Of a stretch of DNA of 64,000 bases, positions 23,875 to 32,976 are shown one piece after another. How positions within the stretch are numbered: the stretch's first letter is position 1; each line of letters opens with the position of its first letter. The DNA is from JBBQVZ01 sp963695975 (GTDB lineage Bacteria; Actinomycetota; UBA4738; HRBIN12). Both the position numbers and the translations under genes were made by a program. The stretch spans positions 23,369-87,368 of the forward strand of contig CAVOIB010000006.1 of assembly GCA_963695975.1 (NCBI GenBank), read 5' to 3'. Under the pieces are notes generated by a model, which made no database searches, was not told where the DNA came from, and saw nothing but the letters and a program-made list of their open reading frames with translations.

Positions 23875-25938
23875 ATGACCCGCCGGCGAAGTTGGAGGTC
23901 CCGCGGGCTGCACGCAGCCTCCGCTTGGCTGGTGCGCGCGAGCTACCTGCGCCGATGGATCGTGCTGGGAGCCATCATCGGCGCCGTCGCCGGGATCGGC
24001 GCGATCGTCTTCACCACGGCGCTGGAGTTAGCGACGCGGTTCTTCCTCGGGTGGATCGGCGGATACACGCCCCCGTCGCCGCTCGGAGAGGGCCTCACCA
24101 TCGGCTCCGGCGCCCAGTTCACACGCGGCTGGGCGATCCCGCTCGTCGTGGCGTTCGGGGGACTGCTTTCCGGGATCCTGGTGTTCGGTATCGCTCCTGA
24201 AGCAGAGGGGCACGGCACCGACGCGGCGATCTCCGCTGTGCATCACAACCCTCGCGGCATCCGAACGCGGGTGGCCCTAGTGAAGATCGTGGCATCGGCG
24301 ATCACGATCGGATCCGGCGGATCGGCCGGTCGCGAAGGTCCAACCGCGCAGATCAGCGCGGGGTTCGGATCGATGCTTTCCCGCTGGCTCGACCTCACGC
24401 CGACGGAGGCAAGGATCGCTGTCACGGTGGGGATCGGTTCAGGGATCGGCGCGATCTTCCGAGCTCCGCTGGGCGGAGCGATCCTCGGCACCGAGATCCT
24501 GTTCCGCGATGACTTCGAAACGGATGCCCTGATCCCCTCGATCGTCGCCTCGATCGTGGGTTTCGCGATCTTCGCATCCGTCGAGGGATTCTCCCCCATC
24601 TTCGGTGTGCTCCGCGGCTATCGCTTCCGGCACCCCGGTGAACTCGTGTACTTCGCAGCGCTTGGCGTCGCTGCCGGTGTCCTCGGTCGCCTCTACGCCC
24701 GCTGGTTCTATGGCATCACCGACCTGTTCGGACGGATCCGGTTGCCCCGGATGATCCAGCCTGCGATCGGCGGGCTGCTGGTCGGGCTCATGGCCCTCGC
24801 CATCCCTCAGGTGCTGGGCACCGGATATGGCTGGGTGCAGGTGGCCATGGGACCCGGTCTCATGACGCTTCCGCTCTGGATCGTCCTTGCCCTTCCGTTC
24901 GCCAAGATCCTCGCCACCTCTCTGTCGATCGGATCTGGCGGGTCGGGTGGCATCTTCGGACCGGGGATGGTCATCGGGGGTTTCCTCGGGGCGGGCGCCT
25001 GGCGGCTGTTGTCGGGCATGCCTGGGGTACCGCACTCGCCCGCTCCGTTCGTCATCGTCGGCATGATCGCCTGCTTCGGAAGTGTGGCGCACGCCCCGAT
25101 CGCCGTGATGTTGATGGTCGCGGAGATGACAGGGAGTCTGGAGCTCCTGGCGCCCGCCATGTTCGCCGTGGGGTTGGCGACACTGCTCGTGGGAGACACG
25201 ACCATATACCGGAGTCAGATCAAGGACCGGACCGCCTCCCCTGCCCATCGCATCCGCTTCGGATTGCCCCTTCTCGCGTCCCTCCCGATCGAGCACGCGA
25301 TGCGAGCGCCGTCCGTCAGGCTTACCCCGGAGATGCTCGCAGGGGATACACTCGCACTCCTCCGACGAGCGAACCTTGATGAAGCTCCGGTCTGCGAGGC
25401 GGATGGCACGTACGTGGGCTCCGTTGGCGTCGCCGACCTGGAGAAGGAAGCCGAAGGATCCGACAAGCGCATCGTCATCTCTTCCAGCGGAGCGGTGCCC
25501 CTCGATTCCACGCTGGAAGGTGCGATGGATGCCCTCGTCACCAACGAGGCAACCTGGTTGCCGGTGCTCGCGCCTGACCACACCCTTGCGGGTGTCGTGG
25601 CGACCGGCGACCTGATCGCAGCGTACCGGCGCGCGCTCGACGAGAGCCTTCGTCGCCTGAGCTCGTCCTTCCGCGATTCGGTGCTGGTCGACGTGGAGGT
25701 CGGAGCAAACTCGGCGCTCATCGGTCGAGCTGCTGCGCCGGGGCTGCCTCCGGGCACGGTCGTCGTGGCGATCCAGCGCGAGGAGCAGATGATCCTTCCA
25801 TCGGCGGACCCCGTATTCCAGATCGGCGATATCGTCACGGTCCTGACGCCGGTCGCGCGAGGGTCGGAGGTACGTCGCTCGATCGAGGGGTCGACTTCGA
25901 ACACCTCTCAGGCTGACGTCGATCCGCCGATGGTGTGA
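23875..25938 (+). CDS. ClC-family chloride channel/transporter with CBS pair and RCK_C tail
   Basis: The 687-residue protein has a ClC membrane core (about residues 25-445) with selectivity-filter motifs GSGGSAGREGP and GSGGSGGIFGP. The gating Glu in GREGP is present, as in Cl-/H+ exchangers. Two CBS domains follow (about 470-590, including VGSVGVADLEKEA and LAGVVATGDLIAAYR). A C-terminal RCK/TrkA-C domain comes last (about 600-670, LIGRAAAPGLPPGTVVVAIQ). The regulatory tail suggests nucleotide or ligand gating. It follows tetR by 10 nt and should respond to that repressor. The transported anion could also be fluoride or nitrate. Confidence 0.9.
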   Translation: MTRRRSWRSRGLHAASAWLVRASYLRRWIVLGAIIGAVAGIGAIVFTTALELATRFFLGWIGGYTPPSPLGEGLTIGSGAQFTRGWAIPLVVAFGGLLSGILVFGIAPEAEGHGTDAAISAVHHNPRGIRTRVALVKIVASAITIGSGGSAGREGPTAQISAGFGSMLSRWLDLTPTEARIAVTVGIGSGIGAIFRAPLGGAILGTEILFRDDFETDALIPSIVASIVGFAIFASVEGFSPIFGVLRGYRFRHPGELVYFAALGVAAGVLGRLYARWFYGITDLFGRIRLPRMIQPAIGGLLVGLMALAIPQVLGTGYGWVQVAMGPGLMTLPLWIVLALPFAKILATSLSIGSGGSGGIFGPGMVIGGFLGAGAWRLLSGMPGVPHSPAPFVIVGMIACFGSVAHAPIAVMLMVAEMTGSLELLAPAMFAVGLATLLVGDTTIYRSQIKDRTASPAHRIRFGLPLLASLPIEHAMRAPSVRLTPEMLAGDTLALLRRANLDEAPVCEADGTYVGSVGVADLEKEAEGSDKRIVISSSGAVPLDSTLEGAMDALVTNEATWLPVLAPDHTLAGVVATGDLIAAYRRALDESLRRLSSSFRDSVLVDVEVGANSALIGRAAAPGLPPGTVVVAIQREEQMILPSADPVFQIGDIVTVLTPVARGSEVRRSIEGSTSNTSQADVDPPMV

Positions 25939-25950
25939 ACGGCGGGGCGT

Positions 25951-27129
25951 CTAGCTGACGCTCAAGTGGATCGGCGGAGCGGACGTGGTCTCGTCGACGC
26001 CAGGGTCAGGGGCGTCCACGTAGATGTTCGCCACGGTGCCACCGTCCAAACGAGGTCGGAGCTCGATCGAGCCGCCCAGGATCTCTGCCAACCTCGTCGC
26101 GGCGAAGAGGCCGAGCCCGAGCCCCGAACTCATCCGCGTCATGGACTGATCGCCTTGCGTGAATGGATCCCACCGCTTCAGGAGATCGACGTCGATCCCC
26201 GGACCACGATCCGCGACGCGGATGAGGAGCCGCCGCCCCTCCCGTTCGACCCCTACCTCAACCGGCTCATCCTGAGGTGAGAACTTCACGGCGTTCTCGA
26301 TGATGTGCCGAAGGAGCTGGCTCAACATCTGACGATCACAGACCGCGAGCTCCGCGTGCCGATCGACACGGACGGTCAATCGATCGCGGGGGTTTCGGAC
26401 GCCCAGCGTGTCGATGACGCTATCCAGGAGGTCGCGCGTGACGATCGGTTCGGGTCGGAGGAAGGCGTCGTCGTGCTCCATCACAGCTCCGACCGTCGTC
26501 ACCAGGTCGGTCAGGCGCTGGGCTGCGCCGGACAATCCCTGAAGGAGTTGTCCTCCCTCGGGAGAGACCATCCCGTGGAATTCGAGGGTCCTTGCGACCC
26601 CTGCGATCACCGTCAGGGGTGTCCGGAACTCGTGCGAAACCGTTGCGATCACCGCTGCCTTCCTGGTCGCCAGGTCGCGTTGCTCGTTGGCGAGCTCGAC
26701 CTCCCGGCGAGCAAGATCTAGCTCCCGCCGGCGCGCGGCCTGGACCCGCTGGACCAACGCGGCCGTAACGATCCCGATGACGACGAACGTCAGGCCCCGT
26801 CCCAGCCAAACGCTTTGGGGCTGCGGGACCGCCATCTTCACGTCGAGCGGCATCATGGGACCTGCCAGGATCGCCGCCGCGATCGCCGTGAGGATCGCTC
26901 CGCGATACTGGAACCGGGCGGCAGCGGGCAAGACCATCAGCGCGAACCACCCGGGCGCGACCGAAGAAGCGCCTCCCAAGCGGAACGTGATCACGTAGCA
27001 GAACAACAGCCCGAGCGCGACCAGGGTTCCCGCGAGGTACGCGGGGACCCGCGGACCCAGCAGGAGGAAGGTGTCTGTCCAGCGGCCCGAACGGTCCTCG
27101 ACCAGCGCAGCGTTGGGCTCCGTTGCCAT
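25951..27129 (-). CDS. Membrane sensor histidine kinase (orphan)
   Basis: The 392-residue kinase has about four transmembrane helices in the first 125 residues, a short coiled coil (ARREVELANEQRDL), and a HisKA dimerisation domain with the phospho-His at about 166 (VSHEFRTPLTVIAG). The HATPase domain carries N box ENAVKFSP, G1 DRGPGID and G2 SSGLGLGLFAA. ATG 27129 has GGGAGAGGG ahead of it; the longer frame to 27219 adds a shadow-like N-terminus. No response regulator is adjacent, so its partner is elsewhere. The signal is probably sensed in the membrane, since no large external loop is present. Confidence 0.85.
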   Translation of the reverse strand: MATEPNAALVEDRSGRWTDTFLLLGPRVPAYLAGTLVALGLLFCYVITFRLGGASSVAPGWFALMVLPAAARFQYRGAILTAIAAAILAGPMMPLDVKMAVPQPQSVWLGRGLTFVVIGIVTAALVQRVQAARRRELDLARREVELANEQRDLATRKAAVIATVSHEFRTPLTVIAGVARTLEFHGMVSPEGGQLLQGLSGAAQRLTDLVTTVGAVMEHDDAFLRPEPIVTRDLLDSVIDTLGVRNPRDRLTVRVDRHAELAVCDRQMLSQLLRHIIENAVKFSPQDEPVEVGVEREGRRLLIRVADRGPGIDVDLLKRWDPFTQGDQSMTRMSSGLGLGLFAATRLAEILGGSIELRPRLDGGTVANIYVDAPDPGVDETTSAPPIHLSVS

Positions 27130-27285
27130 CCCTCTCCCATCGGACGAGCCAGGCGACGGCTTGAACGAGACTCCTCTAGGTTCGCTCTGACCGACCGGGA
27201 CTGTCCGCTGAGCAACCATCTTGGACAGCTGGGAAGGCCTTGGAAAGGAACAGCTGGGAAGGCCCTTGACAGACCGCCGCGCCGA

Positions 27286-28039
27286 TCAAAGCACCTGAGT
27301 CACGTCGCGGATCAACGCGACGAGTGAGACGAGCGTCACGCCGAGGAGCGCGGCTCGCCCGAGCCACACGATCGGCGTGGATCGCCAGAGGCCGGCCACC
27401 TCAGGCGCCAACCGATGGATGACGAACAGCATCGGCATCGCGGCGGTGATCACGAGCCCGAACGGTCCGGCGAGTGCCAACAGGATCAACGGAACGAGAC
27501 CTACCAAGAACATGCGCGACCCATCGGGACCGGCTTCGCTATTCAATCGGCGTTCGATCGAGCGGCTCATCGCCACGCCGTAGATCGCGGGAAGGACGAT
27601 GAACATCACGATGGCCATTGGAAGCGGTTCTAAGAGCGTGAAGTCGATCCCGCCCGGTCTGATCACGGCGGCGCCGCCGGCGATCCCCCCGAAGATCCCC
27701 GTGAGTCCCGCCCGCCACGCGAAGGGGAGCCAGGACCGCACCGCCAGATAGAAGAGTCCCCCGAGCACCCCCAATGCGCAGGTCGCGATCAAGAGGAACA
27801 AGGTGGACGCGCTGAACACGCCGATCGTGAACCCGTCGTCGGTCTCCGTACCTTTCAGTGATGGGTCCGACGTGAGCCGCAGGACGAACATCGCGAGCTC
27901 GCCCGCCAACCCCACCGATGAGGCCACCCATCGCCAGACCCGCCACGACGGCCGCCGACAGCCGGCGAGCCGAGGTCGCGAGATCCAGCTGCCAGCTCGA
28001 CCCCGAGACGGCGCTCTCGACACCTGCAGCCGGTGGCAC
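27286..28039 (-). pseudogene. Polytopic membrane protein gene with a single-base frameshift
   Basis: A GTG at 28039 opens a frame whose later part, RRLSAAVVAGLAMGGLIGGV, leads to VGG and then runs into nonsense. The conserved continuation LAMFVLRLTSDPSLKGTETD is in the next frame. Removing one G in the CGAGCTCGC stretch (27893-27902) joins them as GGVGGRLAMFVLRLTSDP. The joined product has about 250 residues and six helices, an actinobacterial membrane protein of unknown role. It begins 6 nt after the cutM-like stop, so it would be the last gene of the form II operon. The shift may be a sequencing error. Confidence 0.65.
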
Positions 28040-28045
28040 CAGGAC

Positions 28046-28870
28046 CTATGCCATCGCTTCTTCGAGGGCGCGGCGGACCAGAACCTTGGCGAGCTCTCGG
28101 CGGTACTCGGCGCTGCCGAACGCGTCTGACGGCGGGCTCGTCCCCTCGTCGGCGCGCGCGGCCGCGGCGGCCGGATCCGAGCCGCCGCCGAGCGCCTCTT
28201 CCACGCCGGCTGCGCGCAGCGGCGTCTCCCCCATGTTGGTGAGTGCGACATGCGCGGCACCGTTAGACCGAACCGCGGCCACGCCGACCAGCGCCCAGTC
28301 CTGCGCGCGACGGTGGAACTTGATGTAGCTCCACCCAACGTCGTTCATCACCGGCACGCGCACCTCGACGAGCACCTCGTTCTCGGCGAGGTCCGGCGTG
28401 AACAACCCTTTGAAGAAGTCGCCGGCCGCCACGGTGCGCGACGCCCCACCGGCGCCGCGGACCACGAACTCCGCGCCGAGCGCCACCATCACGGTAGGCA
28501 TGTCGGACGCCGGATCCGCGTGGGCGATCGAGCCTCCGATCGTGCCCATATGACGCACCTGCGGGTCACCGATCTCACCCGCGGTGTGCGCCACGATCGG
28601 GCAGAGCTCCTGAAGCGTCTCGCTGTTGGCCACGTCGTGATGCCGGGCGAGCGCACCGATCGCGACCACGTCGTTGTCTTGCCGGATGTAGCCCAGGTCG
28701 CCGATCCGCCCGATGTCCACCAGGGTCGAAGGCCGGGCTAGGCGGAGCTTCATCAGCGGCAGCAACGAGTGCCCGCCGGCCAGGATCTTCGCGTGCTCGT
28801 CGGCGGACAACAGCTCGATCGCGTGGTCGACGCTCTCGGCCCGCACGTACTCGAACGCTGCCGGGATCAT
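28046..28870 (-). CDS. Form-II-like CO/xanthine dehydrogenase FAD subunit (CoxM/CutM)
   Basis: The 274-residue protein is the medium, FAD-binding subunit of a molybdenum hydroxylase. The FAD loops are AKILAGGHSLLPLMKLRLA (about residues 27-45) and GTIGGSIAHADPASDMP (about 109-125). It is last in an S-L-M gene order with overlapping stops and starts, the layout usual for form II (putative) CO dehydrogenases. It passes electrons from the 2Fe-2S subunit to the quinone pool. The true substrate of form II enzymes is disputed; aldehydes or purines are alternatives. Confidence 0.9.
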   Translation of the reverse strand: MIPAAFEYVRAESVDHAIELLSADEHAKILAGGHSLLPLMKLRLARPSTLVDIGRIGDLGYIRQDNDVVAIGALARHHDVANSETLQELCPIVAHTAGEIGDPQVRHMGTIGGSIAHADPASDMPTVMVALGAEFVVRGAGGASRTVAAGDFFKGLFTPDLAENEVLVEVRVPVMNDVGWSYIKFHRRAQDWALVGVAAVRSNGAAHVALTNMGETPLRAAGVEEALGGGSDPAAAAARADEGTSPPSDAFGSAEYRRELAKVLVRRALEEAMA

Positions 28871-31230
28871 GCGCCACCTCCCCGTGCGTCGCGGATCGCT
28901 CGCCAGACGCGCTCGGGCGTCGCCGGCTTGCCGATGTCGGTGACCCCGAGGTGACTCACGGCATCGATGACCGCGTTGACGACCGCCGGCGGCGCCGCGA
29001 TGGTCCCGGCCTCGCCGATCCCCTTCACCCCGAGCCCGTTGGTCGTCGAAGGCGTGACGGTCCGGTCGAGGATGAACTCGGGCATCTCCACGGCCGACGG
29101 CACGAGGTACTGCGTCATCGAAGACGACATCAGGTTGCCCCGTTCGTCGTAGACCGCTTCCTCGTAGAGCGCTTCCGCGATGCCCTGCGCGACCCCCCCG
29201 TGCACCATCCCGTCCACGATCATCGGGTTGATCACGTTGCCGCAATCGTCCACGGCCACGTAGCGGAGGATGTCCGTGGCGCCGGTCTCGGTGTCGACCT
29301 CGACGACACAGACGTGCGTTCCCGCCGGCCAGGTGAAGTTGGGCGGATCGAAGGCCGCCGTTCCCTCCAGCATCGGCTCGACGCCCGAGGGTAGGTCGTG
29401 CGCGTGCCAGGCCGATGCGGCAAGCTCCGGGATCGTCCGGGCCTTGTCCGGCGCACCCTTCACTCGGAACGCCCCGTCGACCCACTCGAGGTCATCTTGG
29501 GATACCTCGAGCTCGTGAGCTGCGATCGTGGCGGCCTTCTCGCGCACCCGCTCCACGGCCCGGCGCAGGGCTTCGCCACCCACCGCCGCGGAGCGCGACC
29601 CGTAGGTGTCCATGCCCATCCTCGACACGGCCGTGTCTCCATGAAGCACGTCAACGTCTTCGGGCGTGACGCCCAGACCATCGGCGACGATCTGCGACCA
29701 CGACGTCGCGTGCCCCTGTCCGTGCGGCGAGGTCCCGGTCCGCACGACGACCCTCCCGTCGGGACGACACTCGACCTCGGCCGCGTCCCACCCTCCGGCG
29801 GCGTAGCGGAGCGCTCCGAGGATGTTGGAGGGAGCCAGTCCGCACATCTCGATGTAGCTGGAGAGCCCGATCCCGATCTGCTTCACGTCGCCCGACTCAC
29901 GCCGCGCGGTCTGCTCCTTGCGGAACTGCTGGTAGTCCACGAGCTCCAGGGCCCGACCGAACGTGGGCTCGTAGTTCCCGGAGTCCAAGTTCAGGCCCAT
30001 GAGCGACGGCGTCGCCTCGTCGAACGGCGGGTGAAGATTCATCCGGCGCACCTCGGCCGGATCCTTGCCGATCTTGCGGGCGAACGCATCCACGAGCCGC
30101 TCGATCACGTACGTCGCCTCGGGCCGACCGGCCCCGCGGTACGCGTCGGTCGGCGTGGCGTTCGTCATGATGCCGGTGAACTCGTACCAGTAGGCCTCGG
30201 TCGCGTACGGGCCCATGTAGACCCATCCGCCCAACTCGGGGATCCCCGGCGTGAGCAGCTGGAAGTACGCGCCCATGTCGGCCAGCTCGACGAACTTCAT
30301 CCCGAGGATCTTCCCGTCCTCGGTGCCTGCGAGCGTGCAGTCGTGGAGCACGCCTCGTCCGTGGATCGTCGCCACGTAGTTCTCTTGACGGCTCTCGATC
30401 CACTTGATGGGGCGGCCGAGGTTGCGCGTGAGAGCAAGCGCGAGCGCCTCCTCCGCGTATACGTCCAGCTTCGAACCGAAACCTCCCCCAACGTCTGGCG
30501 CGATGATGCGGAGCTTCGACTGCGGGATGCCGGTCGCGATGGAGAGTCCTACGCGACAGATGTGCGGGATCTGCGTGGCTGAAACCAAGGTGAACTCGCC
30601 GGCGGCGGGGATCCCGTACGCGAGGCACCCGCGTGGCTCGATGGCGTTGGGGATGAGTCGCGGCTGCGTGTAGCGCTCTTGCACGATCACCGGCGCCGAC
30701 TCGAAGATCGATTGGTCCCCGGCTCCTCCGTGGCTCCAATGCACGACCTTGTTGGTTCCGAGGTCCTCATGGATCACCACCTCGTCCTTGGCCGCTTCCT
30801 CCAGATCGAGGACGACCGGGAGCGCGGTGGCCTCCACGACGACGGCCTCCGCCGCATCCTCGGCCTGCTCGCGCGTCTCGGCGACGACCACCGCCACGGC
30901 GTCTCCCCCGAACCGGATCTTGTCCTTCGTGAGCGGCCAGTGGGTGGGCACCTTGATGTCCTCGGTGATCGGCCACACCATCGGCAGGCTCGCGGGGAAG
31001 GCGTCCTCCAGGTCCGCCGCGGTGAGAACGGTGATCACGCCGGGCATCGACTTCGCGGCCGATGTGTCGATCCCATCGATCCGGGCGTGTACGTGGGGCG
31101 GGCGAACCAGCTCCATCCAGGCCATCCCCGCCATCGTCTGGTTATCGACGAAGGTGCCTTGTCCCGTCAGCAGCTTGGCGTCTTCTTTGCGGAGGACGGA
31201 GGATCCGATGTAGCTCTCGGTAGCGACCAT
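28867..31230 (-). CDS. Form-II-like CO dehydrogenase large (Mo-binding) subunit
   Basis: The 787-residue molybdopterin subunit belongs to the xanthine oxidase family. The active-site loop reads AYRGAGR (about residues 363-369), the form II signature, rather than the Cys-bearing loop of true form I CO dehydrogenase. The catalytic base Glu is kept in GVKGIGEAG near the C-terminus. It lies between the small and medium subunits, 10 nt after the small-subunit stop. Substrate is uncertain because form II enzymes have not all been shown to oxidise CO. It probably needs the XdhC and MobA-like proteins of the neighbouring cluster for cofactor insertion. Confidence 0.92.
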   Translation of the reverse strand: MVATESYIGSSVLRKEDAKLLTGQGTFVDNQTMAGMAWMELVRPPHVHARIDGIDTSAAKSMPGVITVLTAADLEDAFPASLPMVWPITEDIKVPTHWPLTKDKIRFGGDAVAVVVAETREQAEDAAEAVVVEATALPVVLDLEEAAKDEVVIHEDLGTNKVVHWSHGGAGDQSIFESAPVIVQERYTQPRLIPNAIEPRGCLAYGIPAAGEFTLVSATQIPHICRVGLSIATGIPQSKLRIIAPDVGGGFGSKLDVYAEEALALALTRNLGRPIKWIESRQENYVATIHGRGVLHDCTLAGTEDGKILGMKFVELADMGAYFQLLTPGIPELGGWVYMGPYATEAYWYEFTGIMTNATPTDAYRGAGRPEATYVIERLVDAFARKIGKDPAEVRRMNLHPPFDEATPSLMGLNLDSGNYEPTFGRALELVDYQQFRKEQTARRESGDVKQIGIGLSSYIEMCGLAPSNILGALRYAAGGWDAAEVECRPDGRVVVRTGTSPHGQGHATSWSQIVADGLGVTPEDVDVLHGDTAVSRMGMDTYGSRSAAVGGEALRRAVERVREKAATIAAHELEVSQDDLEWVDGAFRVKGAPDKARTIPELAASAWHAHDLPSGVEPMLEGTAAFDPPNFTWPAGTHVCVVEVDTETGATDILRYVAVDDCGNVINPMIVDGMVHGGVAQGIAEALYEEAVYDERGNLMSSSMTQYLVPSAVEMPEFILDRTVTPSTTNGLGVKGIGEAGTIAAPPAVVNAVIDAVSHLGVTDIGKPATPERVWRAIRDARGGGA

Positions 31231-31240
31231 CGATACCCCC

Positions 31241-31717
31241 TCAGGCCTTCGCGCCGCTCATGGATCCGGCGGCGTCGAGGATCGACTTGACGATGTTGTG
31301 GTAGCCGGTGCAACGACAGAGATTCCCCTCCAGGGACTCCCGAACGTCTTCCTCGGTCGGTGTCGGGTTCTCCTTCAGGTAGCTCGCCGCGGCCATGATC
31401 ATGCCGGGGGTGCAATAGCCGCATTGCAGTCCGTGGTTGCGATGGAAGGCGTCCTGGAGCGGGTGCATCTCTTCGCCCGATGCCATGCCCTCGATCGTCG
31501 TGATCTCGCGTCCGTCGGCCTGCGCCGCGAGGAGCGTGCACGACTTGACCGACTCGCCGTCGAGCAGCACGGTGCAACTGCCGCACGATGAGGTGTCACA
31601 TCCCACGTTGGTGCCGGTGAGTCCGAGGGTCTCTCGGATGAGGTAGACGAGGAGCGTTCGAGGTTCGACGTCCGCCTCGCGCTTCACCCCGTTCACGGTG
31701 ACGGCGACGTTCGTCAC
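31241..31717 (-). CDS. Form-II-like CO dehydrogenase 2Fe-2S small subunit
   Basis: The 158-residue protein has the plant-type ferredoxin cluster motif near residue 42 (GCDTSSCGSCTVLLDG) with the fourth cysteine further on (VKSC). The proximal-cluster domain follows with CGYCTPGMIM and CRCTGYHNIV. This matches the small subunit of molybdenum hydroxylases, carrying electrons from Mo to FAD. The start is GTG 31717, with AAAGGAG upstream. It is first in the S-L-M operon; upstream, 31718-31806 would hold the promoter. Confidence 0.92.
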   Translation of the reverse strand: MTNVAVTVNGVKREADVEPRTLLVYLIRETLGLTGTNVGCDTSSCGSCTVLLDGESVKSCTLLAAQADGREITTIEGMASGEEMHPLQDAFHRNHGLQCGYCTPGMIMAAASYLKENPTPTEEDVRESLEGNLCRCTGYHNIVKSILDAAGSMSGAKA

Positions 31718-31806
31718 AAGTGACTCCTTTCGGACCGGAGCGGCAGGGGCCGTTCGATAGCGCCGGAGTGTAGTCCTGCCCGTCAGAACGCGCGAACCGA
31801 GGTGCG

Positions 31807-32040
31807 CTACTCGTCGTACGGACCTTCGCGGGGAGAGACCTGACCGATGCCCCGGAACCAGCCGAGAGCACCACCGATCAGTGCGCCGATGAAGGCACCG
31901 ATGCCCACGGAGAGGCTTGTGCCTGCACTCCCGAAGACGAGCCCGACGAGCAGACCGATCCCCGCTCCGACCGCGAGGCCGATCAACGCCCCCATCGCCA
32001 TCCGGGCGGCCATGCCACCTGTCTCTTCCTCGAACGACAT
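31807..32040 (-). CDS. Small glycine-zipper membrane protein
   Basis: The 77-residue protein has two hydrophobic glycine-rich helices (GALIGLAVGAGIGLLVGLVF and GIGAFIGALIGGALGWFRG) separated by a short loop, and an acidic N-terminus. The G-x-x-x-G spacing suggests tight helix packing or oligomers. It begins 1 nt after the stop of a similar gene at 32042-32299. No function is known. Confidence 0.65.
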   Translation of the reverse strand: MSFEEETGGMAARMAMGALIGLAVGAGIGLLVGLVFGSAGTSLSVGIGAFIGALIGGALGWFRGIGQVSPREGPYDE

Positions 32041-32041
32041 G

Positions 32042-32299
32042 TCAGCTCCTCGGTTCGTCGCCGGGATCCGGACTGTCCAGACTCGACATCCCCATCACCA
32101 ACGCGCCCACCCCGGCCCCGAAGATCAGGCCCACCAGGAGGAAGACCAGCTCCCATCCGCTCGTGAAGCCGTAGAACACGCCACCCAAGATCGCGCCGAG
32201 GACCGCCCCGGCCGCCCCGCCGATGAGGAGCCCGCCGACCGTCCGCCGGCCCACTCGTCCCTCGGCCCCGCGTTCGCGTCTGTCGTTCGAGCCCTGCAT
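32042..32299 (-). CDS. Small glycine-zipper membrane protein, second copy
   Basis: The 85-residue protein has a basic N-terminus, then two glycine-rich helices (TVGGLLIGGAAGAVLGAILG and LVGLIFGAGVGALVMGM). It has the same layout as its immediate downstream neighbour, suggesting tandem duplication. ATG 32299 (MQGSNDRRE) is preferred. A role in membrane organisation is a guess. Confidence 0.6.
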   Translation of the reverse strand: MQGSNDRRERGAEGRVGRRTVGGLLIGGAAGAVLGAILGGVFYGFTSGWELVFLLVGLIFGAGVGALVMGMSSLDSPDPGDEPRS

Positions 32300-32385
32300 C
32301 TTGGATCTCCAGTCCGCTGAGAGGAGGCATCGTATCCCGACCACGCGGAGGTCGGTGCAGACTCAAGGGAAGAGCGGAGTGTTGG

Positions 32386-32892
32386 CTACCAGCTGTGATC
32401 GTTCGCGGCCATCGCCGCCGCGCCCGTGCAGGCGGAGCCGGTGCCATAGGCGGGGAGACCCATCGCTGAGAGCTTGACCCAGTAACAGGTCCCCGACGGT
32501 CCGAGTACGGCGGCAGCCCATGCAGCTTGGCTGGATGCCACACTGACTACGGTGCCCGACGTCGAAGGTCCCGTCGTGTAGGTGAGCGTCGGATCCAGCA
32601 GGGACAATTGGTCGGGACCGACCGTGCCGTACCCGTTGGAAGCCTGGTACGCAGCCGATGCGGCCGACATCGCGATCCGCGCGTTCATCTTCGCCTGGAT
32701 GTCCTGCGCCCGGTCTACCTGTTGCACGACCGAGACCTGATCGCTCGCGACCTCCTTGCCGCTCGCTCCCACGAACTGGAGGTACAGGGCAGCCACGGCG
32801 AACACCAGCACGATGACGACGCCTCCCCACAGGAGCGTCCTCCCGTCGAGGCGGGGCCCACGCGAGGGCTTCCCCAGATTGAACGAGTCCAT
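32386..32892 (-). CDS. Pilin-like single-pass membrane protein, paralogue 2
   Basis: The roughly 168-residue protein has a short basic N-terminus, one transmembrane helix (LLWGGVVIVLVFAVAALYLQ) and a periplasmic or external region with a helix (DRAQDIQAKMNARIAMSAAS) then a strand-rich head. GTCYWVK and ACTG with a terminal Trp recur in the paralogue at 5990-6490. No prepilin peptidase motif is found in front of the helix. ATG 32892 leaves 84 nt before the divergent xdhC gene; ATG 32970 would leave 6 nt. The role is unknown, possibly a minor surface structure. Confidence 0.6.
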   Translation of the reverse strand: MDSFNLGKPSRGPRLDGRTLLWGGVVIVLVFAVAALYLQFVGASGKEVASDQVSVVQQVDRAQDIQAKMNARIAMSAASAAYQASNGYGTVGPDQLSLLDPTLTYTTGPSTSGTVVSVASSQAAWAAAVLGPSGTCYWVKLSAMGLPAYGTGSACTGAAAMAANDHSW

Positions 32893-32976
32893 CTCCCATG
32901 CATCGACCGTCGTCGGCAGCCTCTTGAAGACGGCGTCGGTGTCGCTCGTTCTCGAGGGCTCCCGTACCATCGAGGG

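Noticed and set aside
25915..25950. CCGCCG/CGGCGG hairpin around the ClC stop codon
   Set aside because: Only six base pairs with a 10-nt loop in GC-rich DNA; likely chance, so not listed as a terminator.
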